In this document: piece by piece, positions 14,461 through 27,464 of the stretch
Layout: the number at the start of each line of letters is the position of its first letter
Position numbering within the stretch: position 1 is the stretch's first letter
Source of the DNA: a virus
DNA: 27,498 nucleotides
IMG/VR virus record: IMGVR_UViG_3300042309_000833
Coordinates: 1-27,498 of that record
Strand: one strand, 5' to 3'
Translations under genes and position numbers: made by a program
Notes under the pieces: model-generated
Seen by the model: only the letters and a program-made list of their open reading frames with translations
The model's database searches: none
What the model was told of the DNA's origin: nothing

Positions 14461-16239
14461 ATGTCAGAATATCTAGGTATTAATATTGACCGTTCAAGAG
14501 ATTCTCTCTTTGATGAATTAGGTTTGAAGAGATTACAGGAATCGTATATGAGAGAAGAGGAAATCTCTCCACAAGAAAGATATGCATTCGTTGCAAAGAC
14601 TTTCGGTTCTAATCCAGAACACGCACAAAGATTATATGATTATGCATCTAAACATTGGTTGAGTTTTTCTACACCAATTCTTTCTTATGGTAGAACAAAG
14701 AAAGGATTGCCAATTTCGTGTTATCTTGCCCATATACATGACTCAGCAGAAGGTTTAATTGATACTCTAGCTGAAACTAATTGGTTATCTATGTTGGGTG
14801 GTGGAGTTGGTTTGGGTGTAGGAATGAGATCTTCTAGCGAAAAGTCTACTGGTGTTATGGCACATATGAAAACTTATGATGCCTGTTCTCTAGCATACAG
14901 ACAAGGAACAACTAGACGTGGATCATATGCTGCTTATCTTGATATCTCACATCCTGATATCATTAACTTCATGGAGATGAGAAAACCGACTGGCGATCCA
15001 AATATTCGCTGTCTTAATATGCATAATGCTGTTATGATCCCAGATTCTTTCATGCAAATTATTGAACGATGTATGATTGATCCGAATGCAGATGATTCCT
15101 GGAATCTTATCGATCCGTCTTCAAAGGAAATTAAAGAAACGGTTTCAGCAAAGTATCTCTGGCAGTTACTTTTGGAATTGAGAATGATGACTGGTGAACC
15201 TTATCTGATGTTCATTGATACTGCAAATAATGCTCTACCAAGAGAACAATATGATAAAGGTCTAAGGATAAGACAATCGAATATATGTTCAGAGATCCAT
15301 TTGTGTACGGATAAAGATCGAACAGCAGTATGTTGTTTATCGTCAATTAATATTTACAGATATGATGAGTTTAAGGATTATTTTGAACAGATTATTTCTG
15401 ATGTTGCTGAGATGTTAGATAATGTCTTAACTAGATTTATTAATGATGCCCCAAAAACAATTAAAAGAGCAAAATATAGTGCGATGATGGAGAGAGCAAT
15501 TGGGATTGGAGTTTTGGGATATCATTCATATCTGCAATCTAAATCTATCCCATTTGAATCAGTCGCAGCTAAGATCTTTAATAAAACTTTCTTTAAGACA
15601 ATGAAAGAATATGCCGATGCAGCCAATCTAAGATTAGGAAAAGAACGTGGTGAGGCTCCGGATATGGTTGGTTCAGGAAAGAGATTTTCAAATTGCATTG
15701 CAATTGCACCAACTGCTTCCACATCCATCATCATGGGTAACATAAGTCCTTCTATCGAACCTCTTAGAGCAAATGTATTCAGACAAGATACTCTGTCTGG
15801 TTCTTTTATTCACAGAAATCATGAACTAGAAAAAGTTCTTCTCAAAAAGAATGTTGATATGGAAGAAATCTGGAATTCAATAGTATTGAATGACGGATCA
15901 GTTCAACATCTAACTTGTCTGACAGATGATGAGAAGGAAGTGTTCAAGACAGCAATTGAAATCGATCAACGTTGGATTATTGAAAAAGCTGGTGATAGAC
16001 AGAAATATATTGATCAAGGACAATCTGTCAATCTATTCTTCAAACCAGATACACACGTAAAATATCTTCATGCGATTCATTTCTTAGGATGGAAAGTTGG
16101 TTTGAAAGCATTATATTATTGTAGATCAGAAAAGATTAGAAAAGCCAATAAGATCTCACAGAGAATCGATAGAAAGAGAATTGAAGATATTGATATCAAA
16201 TCAATAGTCGAAGGAGAAGGGTGTATTGCTTGTGAATGA
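14461..16239 (+). CDS. nrdA: Class I ribonucleotide reductase large subunit NrdA
   Basis: 592 residues against about 760 in E. coli or T4; it lacks the N-terminal ATP-cone. Active-site cysteines are in place: C87 in PISCYLA, thiyl C276 in SNICSE (with N274 and E278), and the partner Cys at CCLSSINI (291-292). IAPTASTSII is the phosphate-binding loop. The tail ends CIACE, the redox shuttle pair C588/C591. It reduces ribonucleoside diphosphates to deoxy forms with NrdB. AGGAG precedes the ATG by 6 bases. Without the ATP-cone it would escape normal dATP feedback, useful during phage replication. Confidence 0.93.
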   Translation: MSEYLGINIDRSRDSLFDELGLKRLQESYMREEEISPQERYAFVAKTFGSNPEHAQRLYDYASKHWLSFSTPILSYGRTKKGLPISCYLAHIHDSAEGLIDTLAETNWLSMLGGGVGLGVGMRSSSEKSTGVMAHMKTYDACSLAYRQGTTRRGSYAAYLDISHPDIINFMEMRKPTGDPNIRCLNMHNAVMIPDSFMQIIERCMIDPNADDSWNLIDPSSKEIKETVSAKYLWQLLLELRMMTGEPYLMFIDTANNALPREQYDKGLRIRQSNICSEIHLCTDKDRTAVCCLSSINIYRYDEFKDYFEQIISDVAEMLDNVLTRFINDAPKTIKRAKYSAMMERAIGIGVLGYHSYLQSKSIPFESVAAKIFNKTFFKTMKEYADAANLRLGKERGEAPDMVGSGKRFSNCIAIAPTASTSIIMGNISPSIEPLRANVFRQDTLSGSFIHRNHELEKVLLKKNVDMEEIWNSIVLNDGSVQHLTCLTDDEKEVFKTAIEIDQRWIIEKAGDRQKYIDQGQSVNLFFKPDTHVKYLHAIHFLGWKVGLKALYYCRSEKIRKANKISQRIDRKRIEDIDIKSIVEGEGCIACE

Positions 16240-16513
16240 ACCAAATTTTATTGAGGAAATGATTCATCACTTCATTTCTTATCAATCTAAAAAATATAAG
16301 TTAGATATGATGGTCCATGAAATATTTGAACACGATCCAGAAAATTTTGATTTTGATGACGATATAGAATTTGATTGGTTTAATAAATCAATTACATTAG
16401 ATCTAAAAGGAAATTATCCAAAAGAAAAGTTTAAACCTTTGTTTGATCTTGGGATATCTATAATCATAATAAGAAAACATTTACTCGAAAGTATAACTCT
16501 AGTTCAGGAATAA
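16226..16513 (+). CDS. Small acidic unknown protein between nrdA and nrdB
   Basis: About 93-95 residues; not recognised. The frame can start at TTG 16226 (9 bases after AAGGAG) or GTG 16232; both overlap the end of nrdA and no ATG fits. The protein has an acidic middle (HDPENFDFDDDIEFDWF) and a hydrophobic LGISIIIIRKHLL stretch near the end that is too short and charged at its edge to be a sure membrane helix. It ends 1 base before nrdB. Its conserved position suggests a role linked to ribonucleotide reductase, but nothing in the sequence shows it. Confidence 0.6.
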   Translation: MLVNEPNFIEEMIHHFISYQSKKYKLDMMVHEIFEHDPENFDFDDDIEFDWFNKSITLDLKGNYPKEKFKPLFDLGISIIIIRKHLLESITLVQE

Positions 16514-16514
16514 T

Positions 16515-17492
16515 ATGTCAAAGAAAAAGAATCAATTGCAATTGACTGATAAAAGATCTACATTCAAACCAATGAATTATCCTTGGTGTTTTGACGCCTG
16601 GAGAACACATGAACAAATGCATTGGTTGTGGACTGAAGTAGAAATGATGCAAGATATTAAAGATTGGAAGGAAAAGTTGTCTACTTCAGAAAAGACTTTC
16701 TTAACACATATCTTTCGTTTCTTTACACAAGGAGATATTGACGTCTCAGATGGATATGTCACAAATTATCTACCATTTTTTCCACAACCAGAAGTTCGAA
16801 TGATGTTACTTGGTTTCGCTGCTCGTGAAGCAATTCACGTTGCCGCTTATTCTCATCTTGTTGAGACTCTTGGTCTACCAGAAACAACTTATAATGAATT
16901 CTTAGAATATACTTCTATGAAAGAGAAGCACGAATATATCTTCTCACATAAGGGCGATGATATCAGAAGTATTGCTAAGAATATTGCAGTATTTTCTGCT
17001 TTTACAGAAGGAATGCAATTATTCTCTTCATTCGTTATGTTGCTTAATTTTGCAAGACACGGAAAGATGAAAGGAATGGGTATGATTATCCAATGGTCTC
17101 TGTTGGATGAAGATATGCATTCTGAATCAATGATTCGATTATTCAGAACTTTTATCGAAGAGAATAGAGAGATTTGGGACGATGAGTTGAAATCAGAAAT
17201 CTATACCATCGCAACTAAAATGGTAGAATTAGAAGATCAATTTATTGATCTGGCATTTAGTATGGGTCCGATGGAGAATCTTACTCCCGAAGAAGTTAAG
17301 AAATATATTCGCTATATTGCAGATAAGAGATTAATCTCGATGGGTATGAAAGGAATCTTTAAAGTTAAGAAGAATCCTCTAACTTGGGTCGATGCGATGG
17401 TTGGAGTCGGTCACACAAGTTTCTTTGAGAATCGTTCTACAGATTATGCGAAGGGTGCTCTGACTGGATCTTGGGAAGATGTTTGGAAATGA
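16515..17492 (+). CDS. nrdB: Class I ribonucleotide reductase small subunit NrdB
   Basis: 325 residues. The diiron ligands appear with E. coli spacing: D74 (QGDIDV), E105 and H108 (REAIHVAAY), E165 (FTEGMQ), E199 and H202 (DEDMHSE). Y112, seven residues after E105, is the radical tyrosine, so this is a normal class Ia-like protein rather than a radical-lacking variant. It generates the radical used by NrdA. The stop overlaps the next gene as ATGA. Confidence 0.93.
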   Translation: MSKKKNQLQLTDKRSTFKPMNYPWCFDAWRTHEQMHWLWTEVEMMQDIKDWKEKLSTSEKTFLTHIFRFFTQGDIDVSDGYVTNYLPFFPQPEVRMMLLGFAAREAIHVAAYSHLVETLGLPETTYNEFLEYTSMKEKHEYIFSHKGDDIRSIAKNIAVFSAFTEGMQLFSSFVMLLNFARHGKMKGMGMIIQWSLLDEDMHSESMIRLFRTFIEENREIWDDELKSEIYTIATKMVELEDQFIDLAFSMGPMENLTPEEVKKYIRYIADKRLISMGMKGIFKVKKNPLTWVDAMVGVGHTSFFENRSTDYAKGALTGSWEDVWK

Positions 17493-17779
17493 CAATTGAA
17501 GAATTGATGCAATGGAACGAACAACTAGCAGATGAGATAACAGGTTCGGCTCTATATTATGGTAACAATACTGCGGAAGATTTTCGAAAGATTATCCTGA
17601 AAATTATTAATCAATCGACTCAACGTGGATATTCTCTCGCCAAAATAGAATCTTTCACAGAAGAACGTTGCTGGTGTCTATCTGCAGAATACGAAGATCA
17701 TCCTTATAATCCTAATAAAAAAGTTGGAGAAATATGTGAAGTTTGTGGAAACTTAGTTGAGTCTGAATGGTATTTGTAG
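17489..17779 (+). CDS. Small unknown protein with Cys pairs, coupled to nrdB
   Basis: 96 residues. The start is the ATG at 17489 overlapping the nrdB stop (ATGA), not an in-frame ATG 18 bases earlier. The N-terminal part is helical (IEELMQWNEQLADEITG, then FRKIILKIINQ); the C-terminal part has CWC and CEVCG, which could bind zinc or be redox active. In many related phages a glutaredoxin follows nrdB, but no thioredoxin C-x-x-C motif of that type is present here. It may be a zinc-bearing accessory factor. Function unknown. Confidence 0.65.
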   Translation: MTIEELMQWNEQLADEITGSALYYGNNTAEDFRKIILKIINQSTQRGYSLAKIESFTEERCWCLSAEYEDHPYNPNKKVGEICEVCGNLVESEWYL

Positions 17780-17791
17780 TAACACAATAAA

Positions 17792-17819
17792 TAATGGATA
17801 ATGCCTACATTATCCATTA
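17792..17819 (+). repeat. Perfect hairpin covering a start codon
   Basis: TAATGGATAATG-CCTA-CATTATCCATTA is a 12-bp perfect stem with a 4-base loop. The ATG of the next gene (17801-17803) closes the loop side of the left arm. No Shine-Dalgarno site precedes that ATG. An AATAAATA late-like box (17786-17793) runs into the stem. The hairpin may end the nrd transcript or hide the start codon from ribosomes on read-through mRNA. Confidence 0.6.
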
Positions 17820-18433
17820 ATATTCCACTACAATATTGTCTGTTAAGAAAAGAATATCTCTATAATTTAGAAGATCGTTTTGGTGAATTTATTCCTTGCT
17901 CTGTGTTTGGTGTTACTTCAATACCAGCCAGAGCAATCACTTTTTCATGCATGATTAATAATGGTGCACAAGTAGCCAGATTACCTATTTCTGCATTCTG
18001 TTGGAAAGAGACCGAACCACAACCACTTGAAGTTCTAGAACTTTGGGATTGTTTCTCATACGATCTAACTTGTGTAGAATATGATTATCTTCGTGGAATG
18101 AGAGCATCTGCTTTCCTAAAAGATAAGTCTTGGTATGAAGGTGAATATTGTTTTACTCTAGATTGGTACGGCTCACCGACAGCAGAAAATCCAGGAGAAG
18201 GTGGATTTAAGACTGCTCACATCTTGAAGTTAGATAATGGTAATTTTGCTGCACAACCAAATAACAGAATCTGTTGGTTCGAACCATCATTTATTACGAA
18301 ACCATATATAGATTGCGAAACAAAACCAGATTATAAAGTAAATGAACATATTTGGAAATGTGAAGGACGATCGAAATGGTATACAGAAGATTCTGATAAA
18401 TACTTTTACGATATAGTAAGAGGAAAAGATTAA
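17801..18433 (+). CDS. Conserved phage protein of unknown function
   Basis: 210 residues, no signal peptide or membrane helix. MPTLSINIPLQYCLLRKEYL, SIPARAITFSCMINNGAQ, LELWDCFSY and NGNFAAQPNNRICWFEPSF are strongly patterned segments that look conserved in T4-like phages of aquatic bacteria, but I cannot name a function. It is rich in Trp and Cys. The start codon lies inside a hairpin with no ribosome site, and the stop abuts the next gene's ATG directly. Placement before fibre and structural genes suggests a virion-related or late role. Confidence 0.7.
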   Translation: MPTLSINIPLQYCLLRKEYLYNLEDRFGEFIPCSVFGVTSIPARAITFSCMINNGAQVARLPISAFCWKETEPQPLEVLELWDCFSYDLTCVEYDYLRGMRASAFLKDKSWYEGEYCFTLDWYGSPTAENPGEGGFKTAHILKLDNGNFAAQPNNRICWFEPSFITKPYIDCETKPDYKVNEHIWKCEGRSKWYTEDSDKYFYDIVRGKD

Positions 18434-22993
<4,560 letters not shown>

Positions 22994-22994
<1 letters not shown>

Positions 22995-23047
22995 TGGCTA
23001 TCACATACGATTGGATCTTCAACCCCTTTGATTCAAGGATCGACTAG
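22994..23047 (+). pseudogene. 17-codon remnant of a donor copy of the 23118-23447 gene
   Basis: ATG overlaps the fibre stop (TAATG) and reads MAITYDWIFNPFDSRID then TAG. The first residues resemble the intact gene just downstream (MAINFTWQFSNFKVKP), including M-A-I, W at 7 and F at 9. It looks like the 5' end of the same gene from another phage, carried in with the fibre tip and cut at the exchange point. Confidence 0.65.
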
Positions 23048-23114
23048 ATGGATCAAAGAACTTTCTGAACAAAATAAACAGTTATTATAAGAGATAAATA
23101 CATTAAAAGGGTAA
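23046..23114 (+). pseudogene. Remnant of an older fibre C-terminus (S74 coiled coil)
   Basis: In one frame the bases read RWIKELSEQNKQLL, a TAA at 23088-23090, then EINTLKG and TAA. This is the kind of terminal coiled coil that ends S74 fibres (compare [16 protein letters not shown] in the present gene), with one in-frame stop. It has no start codon and is AT-rich like the rest of the phage. It is best explained as the left-over 3' end of the fibre gene replaced by the present one. Confidence 0.65.
23093..23100 (+). promoter_or_regulatory. Possible late promoter for the terminase unit
   Basis: GATAAATA, one base off the T4 late box, lies 17 bases before the ATG of the 23118-23447 gene, similar to the 15-base distance at gp13. 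It falls inside the fibre remnant, so the match may be chance. Confidence 0.35.
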
Positions 23115-23117
23115 TAT

Positions 23118-23447
23118 ATGGCAATTAATTTTACGTGGCAATTCAGCAACTTCAAAGTCAAACCAAGTTTGGATGAACTAGAAGATGTATTGGTTTCCTA
23201 TGAATGGCGAAGAGGAGCAAAAGATGGAGAGTATTTTATAGATTGTTATGGTTTATTATCTCTATCAGATCCTGACCAAGATTCTTTTAAAGATTATGAA
23301 ACTTTAACAAAAGATGATATAATTAACTGGACTATTTCCAAATTAACACAAGAAACTGTTGATAATTATGATTTAAGTTTGGTGTCTCAGATTGAAAATT
23401 TGAAGAATCCGCCATTAATAACCAAACCCGTTCCTTGGAGCGAATAA
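23118..23447 (+). CDS. Small conserved phage protein upstream of terminase
   Basis: 109 residues. MAINFTWQFSNFKVKPSLDE then YEWRRGAKDGEYFIDCYGLLSL and a Pro-rich end (NPPLITKPVPW) are the pattern of a small protein found in T4-like phages of aquatic bacteria, often in several copies near fibre genes. Function unknown. AAAAGGG lies 6 bases upstream of the ATG. One base separates it from gp16. A 17-codon fragment of a second copy lies just upstream. Confidence 0.7.
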   Translation: MAINFTWQFSNFKVKPSLDELEDVLVSYEWRRGAKDGEYFIDCYGLLSLSDPDQDSFKDYETLTKDDIINWTISKLTQETVDNYDLSLVSQIENLKNPPLITKPVPWSE

Positions 23448-23448
23448 A

Positions 23449-23835
23449 ATGATCGATGATAAATTGAATGAAATCTTCGATATAGAGTCTACACCAAATC
23501 AATCAGATATCATTAAAAACGTCCCACCAGTACGAGAAGATATTGATGAAGATATTGAAGCAGCAAAAAAGATACATCGTGATCTAATGGAAAAATCACA
23601 AGATGCTTTAGATAATCTGATTGAATTTGCAAAAGCATCTGAATCACCACGTGCATATGAAGTTGTTGCCAATCTTATTAAGACGACTTCAGAAGTTGCA
23701 AAAACACTAGTAGAAATCAAGAATAAAGAAACAAAAGCTAAACCAGAAATTCAGAATAATACACAGAATAATCTTTTCGTCGGTTCAACTGCAGAATTAC
23801 AGAAGTTCTTGAAAGGACAAAAAGAAGATGTTTAA
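23449..23835 (+). CDS. 16: gp16 small terminase subunit
   Basis: 128 residues (T4 gp16 is 164). Helical and acidic, with EDIEAAKKIHRDLMEKSQDALDNLIEFAK (about 35-63) followed by ESPRAYEVVANLIKTTSEVAKTLVEI, the conserved central oligomerisation helices of T4-like gp16. It forms rings that help recognise phage DNA and stimulate gp17. The stop overlaps the gp17 start by 8 bases, the usual gp16-gp17 coupling. GGAG lies 7 bases before the ATG. Confidence 0.82.
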   Translation: MIDDKLNEIFDIESTPNQSDIIKNVPPVREDIDEDIEAAKKIHRDLMEKSQDALDNLIEFAKASESPRAYEVVANLIKTTSEVAKTLVEIKNKETKAKPEIQNNTQNNLFVGSTAELQKFLKGQKEDV

Positions 23836-25417
23836 TACAGGTGATAAGAATTATTATCTAAATCCACAAATAAAAAGATCTGGATTATCGGAAGAATACA
23901 CCACAGAACAGATTCAAGAGTATGTTAAATGTTCACAGGATCCAATATACTTTATAGAAAATTATGTAGAGATTAATTCTCTTGATAGAGGATTCGTGAA
24001 ATTCAAAACACGTGGTTATCAACAAGATCTAATAGAAAAATACCATAAAAATAAAAAGAATATTGTACTTTCAAGTAGACAGAGTGGAAAAACGATTACT
24101 ACTGCATCATTCATTCTTTGGTATATATTCTTTAATCCTGATAAGAATGTTGCAATTCTAGCAAATAAAGCTGCAGTAGCAAGAGAAATTCTAGCAAGAA
24201 TAGTTGCTTCTTTCGAACGAATACCATTCTTCTTACAACCTGGTGTTAAAATTCTAAATAAAGGTTCTGTAGAATTGGGTAATTCTTCTAGAATAATTGC
24301 ATCTGCAACTTCAGCATCCGCAATTCGTGGTTTTTCAGTTTCGTTACTTTATCTAGATGAATTTGGTTTCGTAGATAATGCGGAAGAATTCTTTAGATCA
24401 GTTATTCCAACAATTTCATCGGGCGAAACAACAAAAGTTATTATTTCATCTACACCAAATGGGTTGAATCTTTTCCATAAATTGTGGAAAGATGCTATAG
24501 ATGGAAATAATGATTATGTACCGACAGAGATAACTTGGGATCAAGTTCCAGGAAGAGACGAATCTTGGAAGAATCTACAAATTGCGCAACTCGGAGAACA
24601 TGGATTTAGACAAGAATTCGGAAATGAATTTCTTGGATCTTCGAATACTCTAATTTCTGGATATAAATTGCAATCTCTAACTTGGGAAAAACCAAAATTA
24701 GATTCTGATTCTTTAATTATTTTGGAAGAACCTATTCAAAATCATAATTATGTAATTTCAGTAGATTCTTCTAGAGGAGTCGAAAATGATTATTCAGTTG
24801 CAATTGTTATCGATACAACACAAATTCCATATAAAATAGTTGCAAGATTTAAAGATAATACAACTAGACCAATACTTCTACCGAATATCATTGTTGATTT
24901 GGCAAAGAAATATAATATGGCATTTTTGTTAATAGAAAGAAATACAGTAGGACAAACAGTTGCAGAATCCTGTTATTGGGATTTAGAATATGAAAATATA
25001 TTCACAACTATTCCAGGAAAATCTGGACAAGAATTACGATCATCATTTTCAAAATCAAATAAAATCGGTGTTGAAATGACTTCACAAGTGAAAAGATTGG
25101 GTACTTCTATTCTAAAAACGCTTGTTGAAGAAGATAAGTTAATTAATTATACAGAAGATATTGTTAATGAATTATATTCATTTATTAATAAACATGGTTC
25201 TTGGGGTGGAGAAGCAGGAAAACATGATGATCTTGTTATGTCTTTAGTGTTGTTTTCTTGGGCGACAAACCAATCTTTCTTTAAAGAAATAACAAATTCT
25301 GATTTAAGAAAATCGTTTTTCGATTCACAGGAAGAATCTGTAGAAGAAATCTATTCTTTTGCTGGAATTACTACTGGATCTGAAGAAGAAACTGCAGATA
25401 ATTCTTGGTTAATTTAG
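23828..25417 (+). CDS. 17: gp17 large terminase (ATPase-nuclease)
   Basis: 529 residues (T4 gp17 is 610). Walker A SRQSGKT (83-89), Walker B LLYLDE (173-178) with catalytic E178, and coupling motif SSTP (207-210) form the packaging ATPase. The C-terminal RNaseH-fold nuclease has D313 in VDSSRG, E370 in LLIERN, and Asp in KHDDLVM near 465. It cuts concatemers and pumps DNA through the portal. It starts 8 bases inside gp16 and is followed by a late promoter and gp18. No interrupting intron or intein is present. Confidence 0.94.
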   Translation: MFNTGDKNYYLNPQIKRSGLSEEYTTEQIQEYVKCSQDPIYFIENYVEINSLDRGFVKFKTRGYQQDLIEKYHKNKKNIVLSSRQSGKTITTASFILWYIFFNPDKNVAILANKAAVAREILARIVASFERIPFFLQPGVKILNKGSVELGNSSRIIASATSASAIRGFSVSLLYLDEFGFVDNAEEFFRSVIPTISSGETTKVIISSTPNGLNLFHKLWKDAIDGNNDYVPTEITWDQVPGRDESWKNLQIAQLGEHGFRQEFGNEFLGSSNTLISGYKLQSLTWEKPKLDSDSLIILEEPIQNHNYVISVDSSRGVENDYSVAIVIDTTQIPYKIVARFKDNTTRPILLPNIIVDLAKKYNMAFLLIERNTVGQTVAESCYWDLEYENIFTTIPGKSGQELRSSFSKSNKIGVEMTSQVKRLGTSILKTLVEEDKLINYTEDIVNELYSFINKHGSWGGEAGKHDDLVMSLVLFSWATNQSFFKEITNSDLRKSFFDSQEESVEEIYSFAGITTGSEEETADNSWLI

Positions 25418-25430
25418 AAAACCCTTTTTT

Positions 25431-25438
25431 TATAAATA
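25431..25438 (+). promoter_or_regulatory. T4-type late promoter for the tail sheath gene
   Basis: TATAAATA, an exact T4 late box, sits 54 bases before the gp18 ATG, in the gap after gp17. A strong AAGGAG ribosome site lies 7 bases before that ATG. A separate late promoter suits the high demand for sheath protein. Confidence 0.75.
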
Positions 25439-25492
25439 TAACTAGAAATATATATTCGAAAGAATAAAAACCTCTCAACAAGGAGAAAAATA

Positions 25493-27424
25493 ATGGCTTT
25501 TCAGCTTAGTCCAGGCGTAAATGTTTCTGAAATCGATTTAACAACTACGGTTCCTGCAGTTGCAACTTCAATTGGAGCAATTGCTGGCGCTTTCCAATGG
25601 GGCCCAGTTTTAGAAATAAGAACAATTTCTTCAGAAATTGAATTAATAGATACTTTCTTTAAACCAAATAACACTGTTGCAGATACTTTCTTTTCTGCAG
25701 CAAATTTCTTACAATATTCTAATGCTCTAAGAGTTGTTAGAAATGTTGGTACTGATGCTAGAAATGCAACAAATGGCGCTTCTGGTATTTCCGGATTGAC
25801 TATTGCAAATGCTGGTGTGTCAAATAATATGGCACCAGGAACTTTTGCATTATCATTTACTGGAGCAGGTTCTGGTGCTGCTGGTACTGCAACTATATCT
25901 TATGGTGCAACAGGAGCAATTGTTTCTGCAGTAACTCTGACAAATGCAGGATCAGGATATACTTCTGCTCCAACAGTTGGTATTACAGGTGCTACAGGAT
26001 TTACTACAAATTTCTCTATCACATCATCAACTGCAAATACTTTAATTATTAAGAATGAAACTGATTATCAACAAAATTATATTTCTGGTTCAGCTTCAGC
26101 TGCTGGTACTTGGACTGCAAAGTATCCAGGAATCTTAGGAAATTCTCTGAAAGTTTCAATTTGCGACTCTCAAACTTTTTCCAGTTGGACATATAAGAAT
26201 GCATTTACAGTAACACCAGGAACTTCTGATTATGTATCTACTCGTGGTGGTTCTAATGACGAATTGCATGTTATTGTTATTGACGAAGATGGTGCGTTTA
26301 CTGGAACGCCAGGAACAGTATTAGAAAAATATGCTTTCTTATCAAAAGCTTCTGATGCTAAGACTGAATCCGGAGAAACTAATTATTATGCAAATGTAAT
26401 CAATACCAAGTCACAATATATCTGGTGGACTAATCACCCTTCAGTTGGTGTTGATTGGGGTTCTGCCTCAACTGGTATTGCATTCGATCTATCCGGTCCT
26501 CTAACTGCTTCATTATCTGCAGGAGTTGATGCAAATACATTAACTAATGGCGAAATCCAAGCTGGTTATGATCTATTTGCCGATCCAGAAACTATTGACG
26601 TAAATCTAATTATTGGTGGATCTTCAAATACTACTGTCGGAACTTATCTAGTCCAATCTATTGCAGAAAATAGAAAGGATGCTATTGTGTTCTTATCACC
26701 AGCCAAATCAGATGTTGTAGATAATAAAGGACAAGAAGTAACTGACATAACAACAACCAAAAATGCACTACAATTGTCATCATCTTATGCTGTTGTTGAT
26801 TCTGGTTGGAAGTATCAATACGATAAGTACAATGATGTATTCCGCTGGGTTCCTCTAAATGCAGATATTGCTGGTCTATGTGCTAGAACCGATCAAACTA
26901 ACGATCCATGGTTCTCGCCAGCTGGATTTAACAGAGGAAATATCAAAAACGTTGTGAAGTTGGCATTCAATCCAGATAAGGCTGATAGAGATGATCTATA
27001 TAAGATCGGCGTCAATCCTGTGGTAACTTTCCCAGGACAAGGCACTATCTTATATGGAGATAAGACTCTTCTTTCTAAGCCTTCTGCTTTCGATAGAATC
27101 AATGTTCGTAGATTATTCATTGTTCTTGAAAAGGCAATTGCAACTGCTTCTAAATTCTCTCTATTTGAATTGAACGACGAATTTACTAGAGCACAATTTA
27201 TTGGATTAGTTGAACCTTATCTACGAGATGTGCAAGGTAGAAGAGGAATTATCGATTTCAAGGTTGTGTGTGACGAAACCAATAATACTCCTCAAGTAAT
27301 TGATTCTAATTCATTCGTTGGTGATATCTATATTAAGCCAGCAAGATCTATCAATTTCATTCAATTGAATTTCGTAGCTGTCAGAACTGGCGTGGAATTT
27401 TCTGAGATTGTTGGACAATTCTAA
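25493..27424 (+). CDS. 18: gp18 contractile tail sheath protein
   Basis: 643 residues (T4 gp18 is 659). The N-terminus FQLSPGVNVSEIDLTTTVPA and AIAGAFQWGPV, and the C-terminal RRLFIVLEKAIATASKFSLFE with FVGDIYIKPARSINFIQLNFVAV, are hallmarks of T4-like sheath. Residues about 90-185 are a Gly/Ser/Thr-rich insert with VTLTNAGSGYTSAPTVGITG, a beta module seen in other phage surface proteins, while the conserved chain resumes at LIIKNETDYQQNY. The insert would probably sit on the sheath exterior. It follows gp17 with its own late promoter and ends at a strong hairpin. Confidence 0.92.
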   Translation: MAFQLSPGVNVSEIDLTTTVPAVATSIGAIAGAFQWGPVLEIRTISSEIELIDTFFKPNNTVADTFFSAANFLQYSNALRVVRNVGTDARNATNGASGISGLTIANAGVSNNMAPGTFALSFTGAGSGAAGTATISYGATGAIVSAVTLTNAGSGYTSAPTVGITGATGFTTNFSITSSTANTLIIKNETDYQQNYISGSASAAGTWTAKYPGILGNSLKVSICDSQTFSSWTYKNAFTVTPGTSDYVSTRGGSNDELHVIVIDEDGAFTGTPGTVLEKYAFLSKASDAKTESGETNYYANVINTKSQYIWWTNHPSVGVDWGSASTGIAFDLSGPLTASLSAGVDANTLTNGEIQAGYDLFADPETIDVNLIIGGSSNTTVGTYLVQSIAENRKDAIVFLSPAKSDVVDNKGQEVTDITTTKNALQLSSSYAVVDSGWKYQYDKYNDVFRWVPLNADIAGLCARTDQTNDPWFSPAGFNRGNIKNVVKLAFNPDKADRDDLYKIGVNPVVTFPGQGTILYGDKTLLSKPSAFDRINVRRLFIVLEKAIATASKFSLFELNDEFTRAQFIGLVEPYLRDVQGRRGIIDFKVVCDETNNTPQVIDSNSFVGDIYIKPARSINFIQLNFVAVRTGVEFSEIVGQF

Positions 27425-27426
27425 TG

Positions 27427-27448
27427 ATGGGAGGAGAAATCCTCCCAT
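27427..27448 (+). terminator. Hairpin terminator after the sheath gene
   Basis: ATGGGAGGA-GAAA-TCCTCCCAT: a perfect 9-bp stem with a stable GAAA tetraloop, followed by TTCT. The U-run is short, so it may also act as a 3' mRNA stabiliser. It starts 2 bases after the gp18 stop. Confidence 0.78.
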
Positions 27449-27456
27449 TTCTAACG

Positions 27457-27464
27457 AATAAATA
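27457..27464 (+). promoter_or_regulatory. Late-type promoter for the next tail gene
   Basis: AATAAATA, one base off TATAAATA, lies between the sheath terminator and an ATG at 27487. The layout terminator, late box, ribosome site (AAAGGA at 27470-27475) repeats what is seen before gp13. Confidence 0.5.

Noticed and set aside
17471-17488. Earlier ATG for the gene after nrdB (adds MGRCLE)
   Set aside because: The ATG at 17489 overlaps the nrdB stop as ATGA, the usual coupling; the earlier one has no separate ribosome site and lies deeper in nrdB.
16515-17492. Radical-lacking (class Ic or Ie) NrdB variant
   Set aside because: Y112 is present at the expected position and all six metal ligands are in place, so a standard Tyr-radical subunit is the better reading.
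17794-17820. 8-codon frame starting in the hairpin before the 17801 gene
   Set aside because: Very short, no ribosome site, and explained by the inverted repeat.
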